Origin: Linnemannia schmuckeri
Taxonomy: Eukaryota > Mortierellomycota > Mortierellomycetes > Mortierellales > Mortierellaceae
Direction: 5' to 3'
NCBI GenBank assembly: GCA_029449235.1
Contig: JANATG010000012.1
Span: 1,426,001-1,490,000 of the forward strand
Length of the DNA: 64,000 nt
Position 1 is the stretch's first letter. Each line of letters begins with the position of its first letter. Below are positions 22,483 through 34,083 of the stretch, in pieces. The position numbers and the translations under genes are program-made. The notes below the pieces were generated by a model that saw only the letters and a list, made by a program, of their open reading frames with translations, ran no database searches and had not been told where the DNA came from.

Positions 22483-23846
22483 TTATGAGCGTCTCTTGAC
22501 AACGCGGGGGGACTTCTTGTGGTGCTCGGGGATCCAGTCCTCGTCCAAGACCTTCATCTTCTCGAGAGCAGCCTCGCGCTCCTCGGGGGTCATGGCGGGG
22601 GTCTTCTTGACGGTCTTCTTGGTCTCAGGGGCCATGGCATCCTTGATGAACATTCCAATGGCAGCAAAGATTCCGGCAATCAAGACGTACAAGAAGATCA
22701 ATTGGAGGTCGATCCAGGACTGGACGGGCTCGGTGAAGTTGACGGTGCTGTTGTAGACGAGGACGGGGAAGTGGTTCTTGTGGGAGTCGATCAAGTCGGC
22801 CATGAGGGTCAATCCGACCTCGCGGGAGGCGTGTTCCATCTTAATGGAATAGGGCAAGATCAAGGTGCTGTCGGCCTTGAGGGTGGTGCCATATCTGTAG
22901 GCAGTCAACTACACGAGTAGAAAGGGAAAGGGGAGTTAGATATCAACCGTTTTACAAATAAGCAATGAAAAAAGGGCAAGAATAATGATCTCTTTCTTTT
23001 TCCGTTAACTCACATCCCCTAAAAAAAAATAACAATGCAAGTTGGTTTGTCTCTCCTTAACTGGATGAGTGAGGAGTTTCTACTTACGTTGCGGATGATG
23101 TTGTTGTAGTCATCGGACTCTGCAACGGTTCCGACAATCAAGTTGACCTTGAGGTCGGTCTTACCAGTGTTCTTGAAGGTAACCTTCAAGTTGTTGGCCT
23201 CTCCAGAAACAATGTTGGGGGTCACTAATGCGATTGGTAACAAGAAAGGAAAGTAGAGGTGAGTTGAGTATCAATTGTTCACACGCCCCAAATCAGATCC
23301 GCCTGGACCAGAGGTTTTGTACGAGAATAGTGCGAGAGTCAATAGACTTACAGCCAGCGATAGCGTTAGGGAACTCGGTGGAGATAGCGACGTTAGGGGC
23401 AGAATCCTGAGCAGAGACTATTACATATTAGTGGAAATAAAGGAGAAAAGCGTGAGTTTTCTGGCTGGGCCTGCCTTCTTGAGAGAGGATCCATCATCTC
23501 CATCTGAAGGTGTTTTCCGTCAGATGAGCGCAAAGTTGTCGCGCCACCTCAAATTTTGACTGCCAGTTCCTGTATCCAGACAAACGGCAGACGTGCTGCC
23601 GAGTCCCGACTCTGTGTTTTTTATACTGTCGATAGAGAGGAAAGGCTCGAGTAGTCGTGTGCCTTTTCCTTTCTTGCGCGCCAAAAACGCTGGTTCCCGA
23701 GAATAAGCGATGAGAGCTGATCCTCATTTTTGAAAGAAAAAGAAAGAGGTGATGGTGAGTGAGCGAGTGGTGTTTGAGTGTGTACCTGAGGCGAGGAAGA
23801 GGGCGCCGCAGACGAGGGCCTTGAGGGTGGACTTCAAACCGAACAT
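22483..23846 (-). CDS. translocon-associated protein alpha subunit (TRAP-alpha / SSR1-like)
   Basis: Type I ER-membrane protein beside the Sec61 channel. Four exons keep phase: 23846-23786, 23417-23352, 23224-23088, 22908-22483 (229 aa). Order: cleavable signal peptide (about 1-21), lumenal beta-sandwich with FKNTGKTDLKVNLIVGTV and TAYRYGTTLKADSTLILPY, an N-glycosylation site (NFT), a single membrane helix (LIFLYVLIAGIFAAIGMFI) and a basic cytosolic tail ending KRRS. The fold and layout fit the TRAP-alpha/Irc22 family; most yeasts have only a distant relative. Confidence 0.88.
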
Positions 23847-24601
23847 GGCGTGTGTATGTGTGTGAGTTGGTATGTACAGATGAGGGGAAGGAGGTGATGA
23901 GGATAAAGAAGAAAGAAGAAGAAACAAAAAAAAGATAAACGCAATTTGTACTATGCACGCAAAACATGAGACGAGAGAGCACAAGAGAACAGAACGAATC
24001 GAAAGAGTCGAGTGGCCAGGAGCGTCTCACGATCTTATTGGTCAATGGCGTCGAACTTCAAGGTTTGAACTCTTTCTTTTGCAGTTCTTGACTTGTTTGC
24101 CTGCTTGCTCTCTCACTCGTTCGTTCTTCTTTCTCGCGCCCTTTTTTGCTTTTTTTTCTTTCTTTCTTTGTTTTTCTTTTCATACTCGCCTTCTTCTCGG
24201 CCATACCTTCCGTCTGTTTATCTCTTCTTCTTTTCCGCCATATCCTTTGGTTCTTATTTGTTCGGTCTGCCTGCAATAGCATCGGGGCAGACAGGGCAAG
24301 TGTCTCTACAGAAGCATACAATGCTCTTGCGCTGTCTTTTTTGAGCGTGCCATCCTTCTTGACTGCTTGAACATCCATTCATGTCTATACTGTTTGTATC
24401 ATGTTCTTATCTGAGGCTCCTTCCCAAGAATAAGGCATTACTGTGCTTGTTGGCCTGAGAACTGGTTGCTGGCTTGCTGCACGCTTTTTAGAACACTTCG
24501 AATGTGTGATCTGATCAGTTTACACGTGATCTGACTATACTTTATTACGTATAAGAACGGCATTGTGCAGCATCTGTTGTGTGGTGGCTCTTGTGTTTTC
24601 C

Positions 24602-24634
<33 letters not shown>

Positions 24635-25109
24635 CACCTCTTTTTTTTGTGCGTTAGGTCGATGTGATGCGATGGTGTGTGATTGTGCTGTGGTCGGTGT
24701 TTACAACTAGGGCGAGTGTAGTCCACCCCTCGAACGTGGTCGTAGTCGCCCGTTCGCTTACCTTTTTTTTTTTTTTTTTCTTTTTTCTTTTTTCTTTCTT
24801 CTCTCTCCTTTCCTTCCTTTCTCTTTCCCCCCCTTTTGGTGCACTCTCCACCTTCTTCGTCCTTTCTCCTCACCACCTTTCATTCTCCACTTTCACCCCC
24901 TCCTCTGTCTCCCTTCTTCACCTTTTACTTCTTCTCCCTTTGTTTCTTCATTTCATATCCCTTTGCATTTTTTTTATCTTCACTTTCACGTTCTTGTACT
25001 CTACCCTGCATAGTCCCTTTGTCCTTCCTTTTCTTTTCTTTCCACACAAACTCACACTCACACATAACCCCCACCCAAAACATACACATATAATCCCATC
25101 ATCATCATC
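23847..25109. promoter_or_regulatory. divergent promoter region TRAP-alpha / importin
   Basis: 1.26 kb without a supportable gene. T tract 24603-24632 and a long CT-rich leader (24760-25080) directly upstream of the importin start. Phe/Ser-rich and Lys/Glu-rich open frames on the two strands are translations of these tracts. Confidence 0.5.
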
Positions 25110-28100
25110 ATGTCGAACGTGCCCCAAGATATCCTCAACCAGTTGGTCCAGGTCCTCGCCAACCTCGTCTCCAACGACAACGCTGTCCGCTCCGCCGCCG
25201 AGGAGCAGCTCAACAACGAGTGGATGGTCAAGTCCCCTGACGCCCTCCTTTCCGGCTTTGCCTACCTCTCCCGTCACAGCGAAGAAGCTGATGTAAGCGA
25301 ATCCTCTTATTACACACTTGAACGACGAATGCCGAAGAGAGAAAAAGAAAAAAAAACCGAACCCCCTTGCCACCAAAATGGATCACACTAACACTCATTT
25401 CTTTTTTCCCTTTCTTCTCTATTCTGTCCACCTTGTGTCGATGGAACTCAACAACCGCTCATCAACAAACAACAATAACTTCATGGAAACTTTTTTTCTC
25501 GATCTGGATCTTGTCTTACTGGAAAACTTTAAACAACGAAAAAACAACAGCTCCGGTCGTTTGCTGCTGTTTTGACCCGTCGCGTGGCTTTCAAGGGAAT
25601 CCCCAGTCAGGATCCAGAGGCAGAGGACGCCACCCTGTGGGACGTTACACAGGAGGAGACGCGCCAGGCCATGAAGACCCATTTCTTGGCCGGTCTCTCT
25701 CAGGAACCCAACAAGTCTGTCCGCAACAAGGTCTGCGATACCATTGCCGAGATGGCTCGTGCCTCTACCGCCAAAGAGCGTAAGTTTCTCTCGTCCCTTT
25801 TCGTTCTTCTTTCTTTCATCTTGCAAGAAAAGGATGTTGTGGAGAGATGGGACCTGGGTGTATGTGAATATGGAAATGAAACGAAGAGAGTGCGGATGTG
25901 TGAGAGAGGGAAAGAGTGAGTAAGTACGTGCGTGGGAGAGAAACATTGAGAGAGGGTGAGCCAGCTTTCAAGCGTGTATTCCGATGCGTGCTTCGACTGA
26001 AAAAAAAAAGAAGCGATTAGGAGTGCTCAACAAGAAAACAGAAAAAGTACGTCAACGAACTAATGTATGGTTACTGGATCAATGTGTCCCTCACTTTATT
26101 CGCGACCTTATCTAGAGGCCTGGCCAGAGATCTTGCCAGCTTTGTTTGAGTGCACAAAGTCGCCGTCTCCCGAGCACCGCGAGTCAGCTTTCCGCATCTT
26201 CACCTCCGTCCCCAACTTGATTTCTGGACAGCATGTCGATATTCTCAAGTCTGTCTTCGCCAACAGCTTGCGCGACGAGAACCTCCATGTAAGTCGCTCG
26301 ACAGACATTCAGTCGCATGGATATTCAAATGGATAATCTAGACTCACCTTGTAGATCAGAGGATCAGATTCAGCACAGCTAATGGATATCGTCGACTTTG
26401 TTTTTTTGTCACTGAAAAAGGTCCGTTTGGCTGCTGCCAAGGCCGCCGTCTCGTTCATGCTGGATACCAACAACGCCACTCGCAACTCCATGGCCTCGTT
26501 GATGCCCCAATTGCTCGAGGTCTTGAACGCCCTTGCCACTGCTGGAGATGAGGAATCATTGATCGAGGGCTTGGTTGTCATGATCGAGTTGGCTGAGCAT
26601 TCGCCCCGCCTCTTCCGTCACGTCATTGTTGATGTCCTTCCCTTCATGATTGAGATCGTCAAGAAGAAGGAGCTCGAGGACCGCACCAGACAGTCTGCTT
26701 TGGAGTTGTTGTTGACCCTCGCCGAGTGCGCTCCCGGCATGGTCCGCAAGGTGCCAGATTATACCACCACAATTGTCCCTGTCGCCTTGGAGATGATGAC
26801 TGAGCTGGAGGAAGATGAGGACTGGTACTCGACCGACGATTTAGATGAGGGCGACAACGACGAGAACTATGTCATTGGAGAGCATGCTATGGACCGCTTG
26901 GCCCGCGCCTTGGGAGGCAAGGCCATGTTGCCCGTTTCCTTCGTCTACATCCCCCAGATGCTCGCCAACGAGAGCTGGAAGGCTCGCCACGCCGCCCTCT
27001 TTGCCGTCTCTGCCATCGGTGAGGGATGTGTCCGTATCATGGAGGCTGAGCTCGGAAAGATCATTAACATGGTCCTCCCCTTCTTGCGCGACCCCCATCC
27101 CCGTGTCCGTTACGCTGCCTGCAATGCCATTGGTCAGATGTCGACTGATTTTGCTGGACCTATGCAGAAGAATCACCACGCTCTCGTCCTCACCAACTTG
27201 ATCCCAGTCATGGACGATGCTCCCTTCCCCCGTGTCCGCGCTCACGCCGCCGCTGCCTTGGTCAACTTTTGCGAAGCTGTTGAGAAGGGTACTTTGGAGC
27301 CTTACTTGGATGCCATCTTTGAGCGCCTCTTGTCGCTCCTCAACACCGGCACCACCTATGTTCAGGAGCAGGCCATCACCACTATCGCCACTGTTGCCGA
27401 CAGCGCTGAAGATCGCTTCGTCAAGTATTACAGCAGCATTATGCCTCTGTTGATCAACGTTCTCCGTCAGGCTACCAACAAGGAGTACCGTCTCTTGCGC
27501 GGAAAGGCCATGGAGTGCGCCAGTTTGATCGCCCTGGCTGTTGGTAAGGAGGTCTTTGCCCCTCACGCTCAGGAGTTCATCCAGCTCTTGGTCCAGACCC
27601 AGGCCAGCGTTACTGAGGCCGATGATCCCCAGGTCTCGTACTTGTTGGCCGCCTGGGCTCGTGTCTGCAAGGTCCTTGGACGTGACTTTGTTCCCTACTT
27701 GGACATTGTTATGCCTCCTCTGTTGGCTAGTGCTCAGCTCAAGCCTGATTTCGCTGTCTTGGACCCTGAAGATGATATCGAATCCAAGTACTCTGCTGAG
27801 GACGGCTGGGAGTTTGTTGGCGTTGACGGACAGCAGATTGGTATCAAGACCACCGTCTTGGAGGAGAAGTGTACCGCTGTTGAGATGTTGATCTGCTACG
27901 CTCGTGAGCTCGGACCTGGTTTCCGCCCTTACATTGAGAAGGTCCGCGACATTGTCTTGCCCCTTCTCAAGTTCTACTTCCACGATGGTGTCCGCCATGC
28001 TGCTGCCGCCACTCTCCCTCAGTTGATCTCTTGCGCTAACCAGGCTGAGCTCGGTCAGGAGTATGTCATCAACTTTTGGCACGGTATCTGCGGCAAGATC

Positions 28101-29262
28101 CTCGAGGTCATGGCCACTGAGGCCGACCCCGCCTTCTTGCTTCAGCTCTACGTTTCCTTCTACGAGTCCTTGGACTTTATGAATGGCCCCAGCTTGACCC
28201 CCGAGTTGTTGGAGGAATTCACTCGTGCCACTGAGGCTCAGTTGAAGGAGTTCTACGCCCGCTTGAAGCACCGCGAGGAGACCCGCGCCAGCGCTGAGTT
28301 TGAGGCTGAGGATGAGGAGACCATTTTGGAGGACGAGATGAACGAGGAGGCTGTCCTTGGAGAGATGTCGCGCACTATCCACAGCGTGATGAAGACCCAC
28401 GGAGCTGCCTATGTGCCCATGTTCAAGTCACTGGAGCCCGTGATTGCTACCTTCTTGGCTGATACCAACTCTGCTTCGCGCCAGTGGGCCATCTGCGTGT
28501 TGGATGATTTGATCGAGTTCACTGGGCCCCACTCATGGCCCATCATGGGCCCTTACTTGCCTAAGATGCTCGAATCTGTCCTTGACACTGCCTCGGATGT
28601 CCGACAGGCAGCGTGTTACGGAGTTGGTCTCTGCGGAGAGTTTGGAGGAGCAGACTATGCCGAGTTCTGCAGTGCTGCTCTCCAGCCTCTTTTCCAGGTC
28701 ATCAACGCCCCACGCTCAAGAGAACTCGAGAACCTGTATGTGACCGAGAACGCTATCTCTGCGGTGACCAAGATCTGCAAGTTCAACAACAGCAAGTTTG
28801 ATGTCAACACTGTCCTTCCCTCCTGGGTCCAGGCTCTCCCCCTCCTCAACGACGAGGACGAGGCCCCTACTACTTATACCTACCTCTTGGATCTCATCGA
28901 CGCGTAAGTCTTCTCTTGTATTTTGGATCTTGGTTTTGTTCGTTTGTTGTTGCTGTGGCGTGTGCCCTTATATATTATTTGTACATTGTTCTAATCATCA
29001 TGTACGTTTTTTTTGTTACTATTGGGCTATGAATAGTCAACATCCTTCGGTGTTGGGATTGAACAATGTCAACATGCCTCATTTGGTGACCGTCATGGTG
29101 GAGGCGTTGGTTGCAGGCATTATCCCCGAGCCCATTGCCACGCGCATGGTGCATACCATGAAGGCAGCCCTCTCGTCGATGGACTCGAACATGACCTCGA
29201 CCATCTGGAACAGCATTTCGCCCGAGAAGAGAAAGACCCTCCAGGACTTGAACTACCTGTAA
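25110..29262 (+). CDS. KAP121: importin beta-family karyopherin (KAP121/PSE1, importin-5)
   Basis: Nuclear import receptor that carries cargo such as ribosomal proteins through the nuclear pore in a Ran-dependent way. Five exons keep phase: 25110-25292, 25551-25779, 26116-26288, 26421-28903, 29037-29262 (1097 aa, the usual length). Tandem HEAT repeats run throughout; recognisable family blocks include VRNKVCDTIAEMAR, AWPEILPALFEC, the acidic loop DDLDEGDNDENYVIGEHAMDR, LRDPHPRVRYAACNAIGQM and CNQAELGQEYV. The large fourth exon has strongly biased, GC-ending codons, suggesting high expression; this bias creates a 519-codon open frame on the opposite strand that is not a gene. Confidence 0.95.
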
Positions 29263-30302
29263 ATTTAGTTTGTGAGGATAGAGTTGATGCTTTACGAGAT
29301 GAAGGCAGGAGGACATGCAACAAACAAAAATATATTTTCTTGGAATTTTCATAATAATAAATGCGATGCATATGATAGATACTAAGCGACTCGTTTGAGG
29401 GAGGTGTTTAAGGTATCACGGAGCGAAGTATATTTGACAGACGAGGCAGTCCATCCTGATAAGCTGACATACTAACCTTTGCGTTTGTTCTTTCCCTCTG
29501 CCCTGAAATAAACAATCGCCGCCGCCGATAGTTTTGTTCAAGACAATTTGGATTTATTATTTTTCTATCATTTGTTAAAGTGACATGGTGGGGTACGCTG
29601 TTTCGTTTCAAATCTTTAAACAACAGTGTGGCACAAAATATCAAGAAGCCAAATTGATAGCGAGATAGATAGATCAAGAGAGAAGGAGCGGTGGCAACGA
29701 GATGCGCGTTGATTTGAGAATGTGTAGGCACTACTGCTAGTATAGTGAAAACCCAATAACATCATCAAGGTTGTCGAGTAACAAAGTAACAAAAAAAAAA
29801 AAAAAAAAAAAGATTTCATACATGCATTGCTGTGCACATTCATCGTGGAATTGGGGGAGGGTACACAATGAATTCAGGTACACTTAAGTATTTTTCCACC
29901 CCTTTTGCGTGTTTTTGCTGAACAAACACTTTTTCGTTGTAGAAGTGGCATATAGACGAAAACAAAGGCTGAATCCACTTGTCCACCTTTCGCCACCTTT
30001 ACCCCTCTTCACCGCATTGTTGCTACCTTGTTTTCACGTCTCGCAGGAAAGGGAACTGCATGTATTGAAAGGGTAATGACAGGATTGCTCAGTGACCATT
30101 AGCCATGTCCAACGACCTCATTTGTGACGCGCGTGTATGCGTGGAAAACGACGGTATCGCTTGGTTTGTTTCCAGGCTGGATAAATGGAACTGCACTTTC
30201 GGCGCCGCTACTATATATTCGTTATTTTTTTCTTTCGCCCCGAACATGTCGGAATGGTGGAATATCGTCACATGTGGCATTGTTCAATGAACGCTTACTG
30301 TG

Positions 30303-30339
<37 letters not shown>

Positions 30340-30388
30340 ATGGCTACACATAAATAGGGGAAAATGATAGTGAATAAAAGACAAGGAA
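29263..30388. other. convergent intergenic region
   Basis: 3' flanks of the importin and of the 30389-32297 gene. A tracts at 29790-29811 and 30309-30336. No gene seen. Confidence 0.5.
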
Positions 30389-32297
30389 CTAATACTGGTA
30401 GCCGGTGTAGCTTTGTTGAAGCTGTTGCTGTTGCTGCTGGTGCATCTGTTGTTGCTGGATCTGTTGCTGATGCTGCTGTTGCTGTTGCTGGAACTGTTGT
30501 TCGTACAGTTGGCGCTCTTCATCCCCGTCGGGTGCTCTGGAGGGGGGCGGTGGAGGGGCGCGACCGCTCGGGCGAGATTGGAAGGGGTTGGGGTCTTCGC
30601 TCGGCGGGGTGAATGAGCTGGTGAGTACGGATGGGGGTCGGTCGGAGATGAAACTTCCACTTGGTTGTGGCAGAAGTCCTGATGAGTTGGCGGCATGGCG
30701 GGATGCGATGGGGGTGGGGGATCCGGAACGGTAATCGAAGCTATGAGGCCTTGAAGATGAAGACGCGCCCGAAGAAGAAGGAGCAGGAGGCATCCTACCT
30801 AACTCGACCATCTCGCCTGGTCTCTGAAGAGGCGAATACCCTACAACACTAGTAGTGACACTGCCCAGCTCATTATACCGCGCCTGACTCGCCGCCGCTC
30901 CGGGACCCATACCAGGACGTGACAGATCTGGTTGTAAAGGCTCCCTCAACTTGCGGCTCGCAGATTTCTCGACCGCACGCTTATTCTTGAACCGGATATA
31001 ATAGAACCCCACGAAGCCTGCGAGGACAAGCGCACCGACTGCACAACCGACACCAATGACAATCTTCTTGGTTTTGTCCGAGACCTCGATCTGGCCTATA
31101 GGAAGGTCGTCTTCAGGCATGCTGGTTGGTTGGGGTTCGGAGGGGTCTGGTTGCGAAGAAGGGCCGACGACTCCAGGGCCGACGAGGAGCATGATTTTGC
31201 AGGATGTGGAACCTTGTGTTAAAGCTCCTGTTTCCGCGTCCGTTGTGTTCCATGTGAAGCGGCCTTGGTATTGCTAATTTTTTTTTATTGTTTTGTTGGG
31301 AGAGAGGAAGTAGGACGAGAGAAGATGGATGTGTTAATTTGAGAAGTGGGTTGGACAAAAATGGAAATGAGCAATCCAGGCGGTAAAGGCAAGGTTTAGT
31401 GAGAGCGAAGAAGATCCGTGCCACAGCGAGTGAGCATTTTTGGCAACGGAAAACAAACAAACAGATGAGCGAGAGGAGAGTCGTCGCTGTATGTTGTTGT
31501 TGACCTATTGACCGTTGTCGTCGCTCTAGTGCATCCGTTGTAATTGCATAAATGACTCCTGCTTCCAGCTACCCCATGAAAGAATATAATCCAAATCCAC
31601 TCGAGAGACATGTCTGTGTCCACATTGTTTCCAGATATGCATGTACGCACTGTTCGCAACTACTCCTGCCGGTGCTCCATGATGATGCTACCGATGAGCT
31701 CCTCCTTTACAAGTTCCATGAAGTATTGAGTGAGCTATTCCTGTCTTCTGGGAATAGGATACGTATGCGCGCAATATATCCAAATGCAAGATATTGCAAT
31801 GTTTTTCTGTGTTTCTTGTACCTCTGAACCGCCCTTCCATTTCTTATCCTTATTTAAAACCTCATAATAAAATCAATTTCGCCCCTCACTTGCCGCTTTC
31901 CCCTTGTTCTCCTTGTTCCTCCTTCGACACCTCCGTTTTCACAAATAAAATGAACGGGTCACCCAAAAAAACCAAAAAAAAACCAACAATAACGACTTAC
32001 GTTAAACTGGCATTGGGCAAGGTTATTGGTAATAGACTGATCAACCACCCACGAATAATTCGAAGCATTCAACGAGGTATCAATCGTCCCAATCGTCTGA
32101 ATATACTTGTTGTTTTCATAGCAGTACAGGTCAATGTTAAACGAGGGGATCAACTCGGCTCCCGTCCAAAAATACTTGATCATCGAGCCGACTCGGAAGG
32201 TGTCAGATCCAAACTGTTGGCATTGGAGTTGTGCGGTGGCTACTTGTGGTAGCAGAGTGGCCAGAAGGAGGGTTGTTGTTGAGAGGAGGGTCTTCAT
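30389..32297 (-). CDS. type I membrane protein with Kre9/Knh1-like ectodomain and Gln-rich tail
   Basis: Two exons join in phase 0: 32297-32001 and 31273-30389, with a 727-nt intron (393 aa). Signal peptide at about 1-23 (MKTLLSTTTLLLATLLPQV). The ectodomain, about 100 residues, has alternating beta-strand character with Cys pairs and N-glycosylation sites, and resembles the Kre9/Knh1 Ser/Thr-rich domain of fungal surface proteins (FRVGSMIKYFW, YSWVVDQ). One membrane helix at about 170-191, a basic stop-transfer sequence, then a Pro/Ser-rich cytosolic tail ending in Gln runs. An upstream in-frame ATG at 32375 would add 26 residues before the signal. Possibly a wall-sensing or adhesion protein; function not shown. 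Confidence 0.78.
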
Positions 32298-34083
32298 TGA
32301 CCAGCTATTACTCCTGCTAATATTCCCGGTATTTGTTGGTGATGTGGATCCTGAGGGTGGTAATGATGTCCACATGGCTGCCGCTGTGCTTTTGCTTTCT
32401 TTTGAAGAATGTATCAGTGTTCGTGTGTTGGATTTCGGATGACTATTAGGTACAAAAACGAAGTGAGAAGAGGAAGAAAGAGAGGAATGCAAGAGGTCAA
32501 AAGAGAGAGAGGAGACGTTGAGAGTTTTATGGGTTAGCGACCTTTTGTACTTTCGGAGTGAGTCCTGTAGTAGCACAAGTGAAATGTGAGAAAAGGAAGA
32601 GAATGGCTGGTCTGCTGGTTTTGATAGAATATACCGAAAAAAGGATGTTTGCAGTGTGATATTATTTACTCCTAAGAGTATCTGCTTTTAAGGATACAAC
32701 GAAAACACGGGCATCGATATGACGGTAGAGAGGGAAAGAGAGAGAACGTAACAGGAACAAACAAGAAGGAACAGTATCAACAATTAACATCTTCAAGAAG
32801 GAATGCGGCAAAAAAGAGCTGTTGGTAATGTAGGTTGCGAGGTCGAGGCACTCGAGGCACTCGAAGAGGGCGAAGACCGTTGGTTGTTTGTTGATCGTGC
32901 AGATGTTGATGTGTTTGTTGTTGATATCAGTTGCATCGCCATCGATCATCCCCTTCGCCCACCGTCGCACGTTTTTCCGTCCCCCTCTGTCGTTTGAGGG
33001 CGCATTGTGCGTTGTTTATCCTCAAGTGTACTACAGAGGAAATATATCCATGCTCCTCCCTGTTTCGTTGCATGTGGTGTCTGCGTGTGTGTTATCTCTC
33101 CTTTCTCTCCTTTGCACTTTCCGTTTGATGGTTGATGCATGATATGTTCTTCTTCTTTCGTATCGCATAGAGATATGGAAGGGAACTGTCTGACCCCTCG
33201 TTATTTTTGGACGGGGTTCTGTTTTCGGCCGGATAGCAATTGAGAAGTGAAGAGGAAACCATAACGGCTGTTTGTGTATGCAGAGAATGTCGAGGCGTCG
33301 AGGAAGGAAGGAAGGAAGAGAGAGGTGCGCAACGGGATGGAGGCATGTGTGCGTGTGTGTGTGTGTGTGTGCGTGTGTGTGTGTGTGTGTGCGTGTGTGT
33401 GTGTGTGTGTGCGTGTGTGTGTGCGTGTGGATGGTGTGAGGTGTGAGGTGTGAGAGGCGAACGGGTAAGATGGGCAGATGGGAATGATGGACGGGGAACC
33501 TACCGAATTGGAGGAGAGTCTCGAGAAGAGTCAGGCACCAAGTATGATAGTTGAGTAGGAGCGGGGATGTGTGGGCGTGTGAAGTGAAGGTGGGGTTGTG
33601 GCAAAGTGAGTGTGAAGATTGAATAAAAGAAGAAATTGATAGGAGTGAAGGAAGAATGAAAGAAAAGAAGAAAGAAGAAAGAGGAAAGAGGAAGAAGAAG
33701 AAGAAGAAGAAGAAGGAAGGAAGAGAATGAGTTCTCATGGGCACACACCCTTTGGTCCATCCTTCGACCCTTCTTTCTTTTTTCCTTGTCGAAGGGGTTC
33801 GAATTGGGCAATCAACTTTAGAGTGAAAAGGAAAAATCAAAAATAGCATTGTCTCAGCTGTTTGTGCAATTAGATGTTCCTTTGTCAATTAGAGATCGAC
33901 AGACAGAAAATTTGTTTCGAAATCACACGTTCGCTCATTCACTCTTGGATCCTCACTTACATCTCCCCTTCACTCTTTGCACATCACACACGAACACGAA
34001 TGCAACAGGAGTGGAGGTGAAGGAAAATAGAAAGAGAGAATAAGGGAATATACACAACGTACCATTGACAAAAATAACAGCAA
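32298..34083. other. divergent intergenic region with GT microsatellite
   Basis: 1.8 kb between opposed starts. Contains a (GT)n/(GTGTGTGC)n tract at 33348-33431, GAAGAA repeats near 33655-33720 and a purine tract. His/Thr-rich frames here are translations of the microsatellite. No gene supported. Confidence 0.55.

Noticed and set aside
26841..28400. 519-codon open frame on the minus strand across the importin gene
   Set aside because: It is the mirror of strong codon bias in the large importin exon, has a Leu/Asp/Gly-rich composition and no start or splice context. The plus-strand gene is unambiguous.
33240..33446. His/Thr and Val/Cys-rich frames around 33.3 kb
   Set aside because: Translations of a GT microsatellite.
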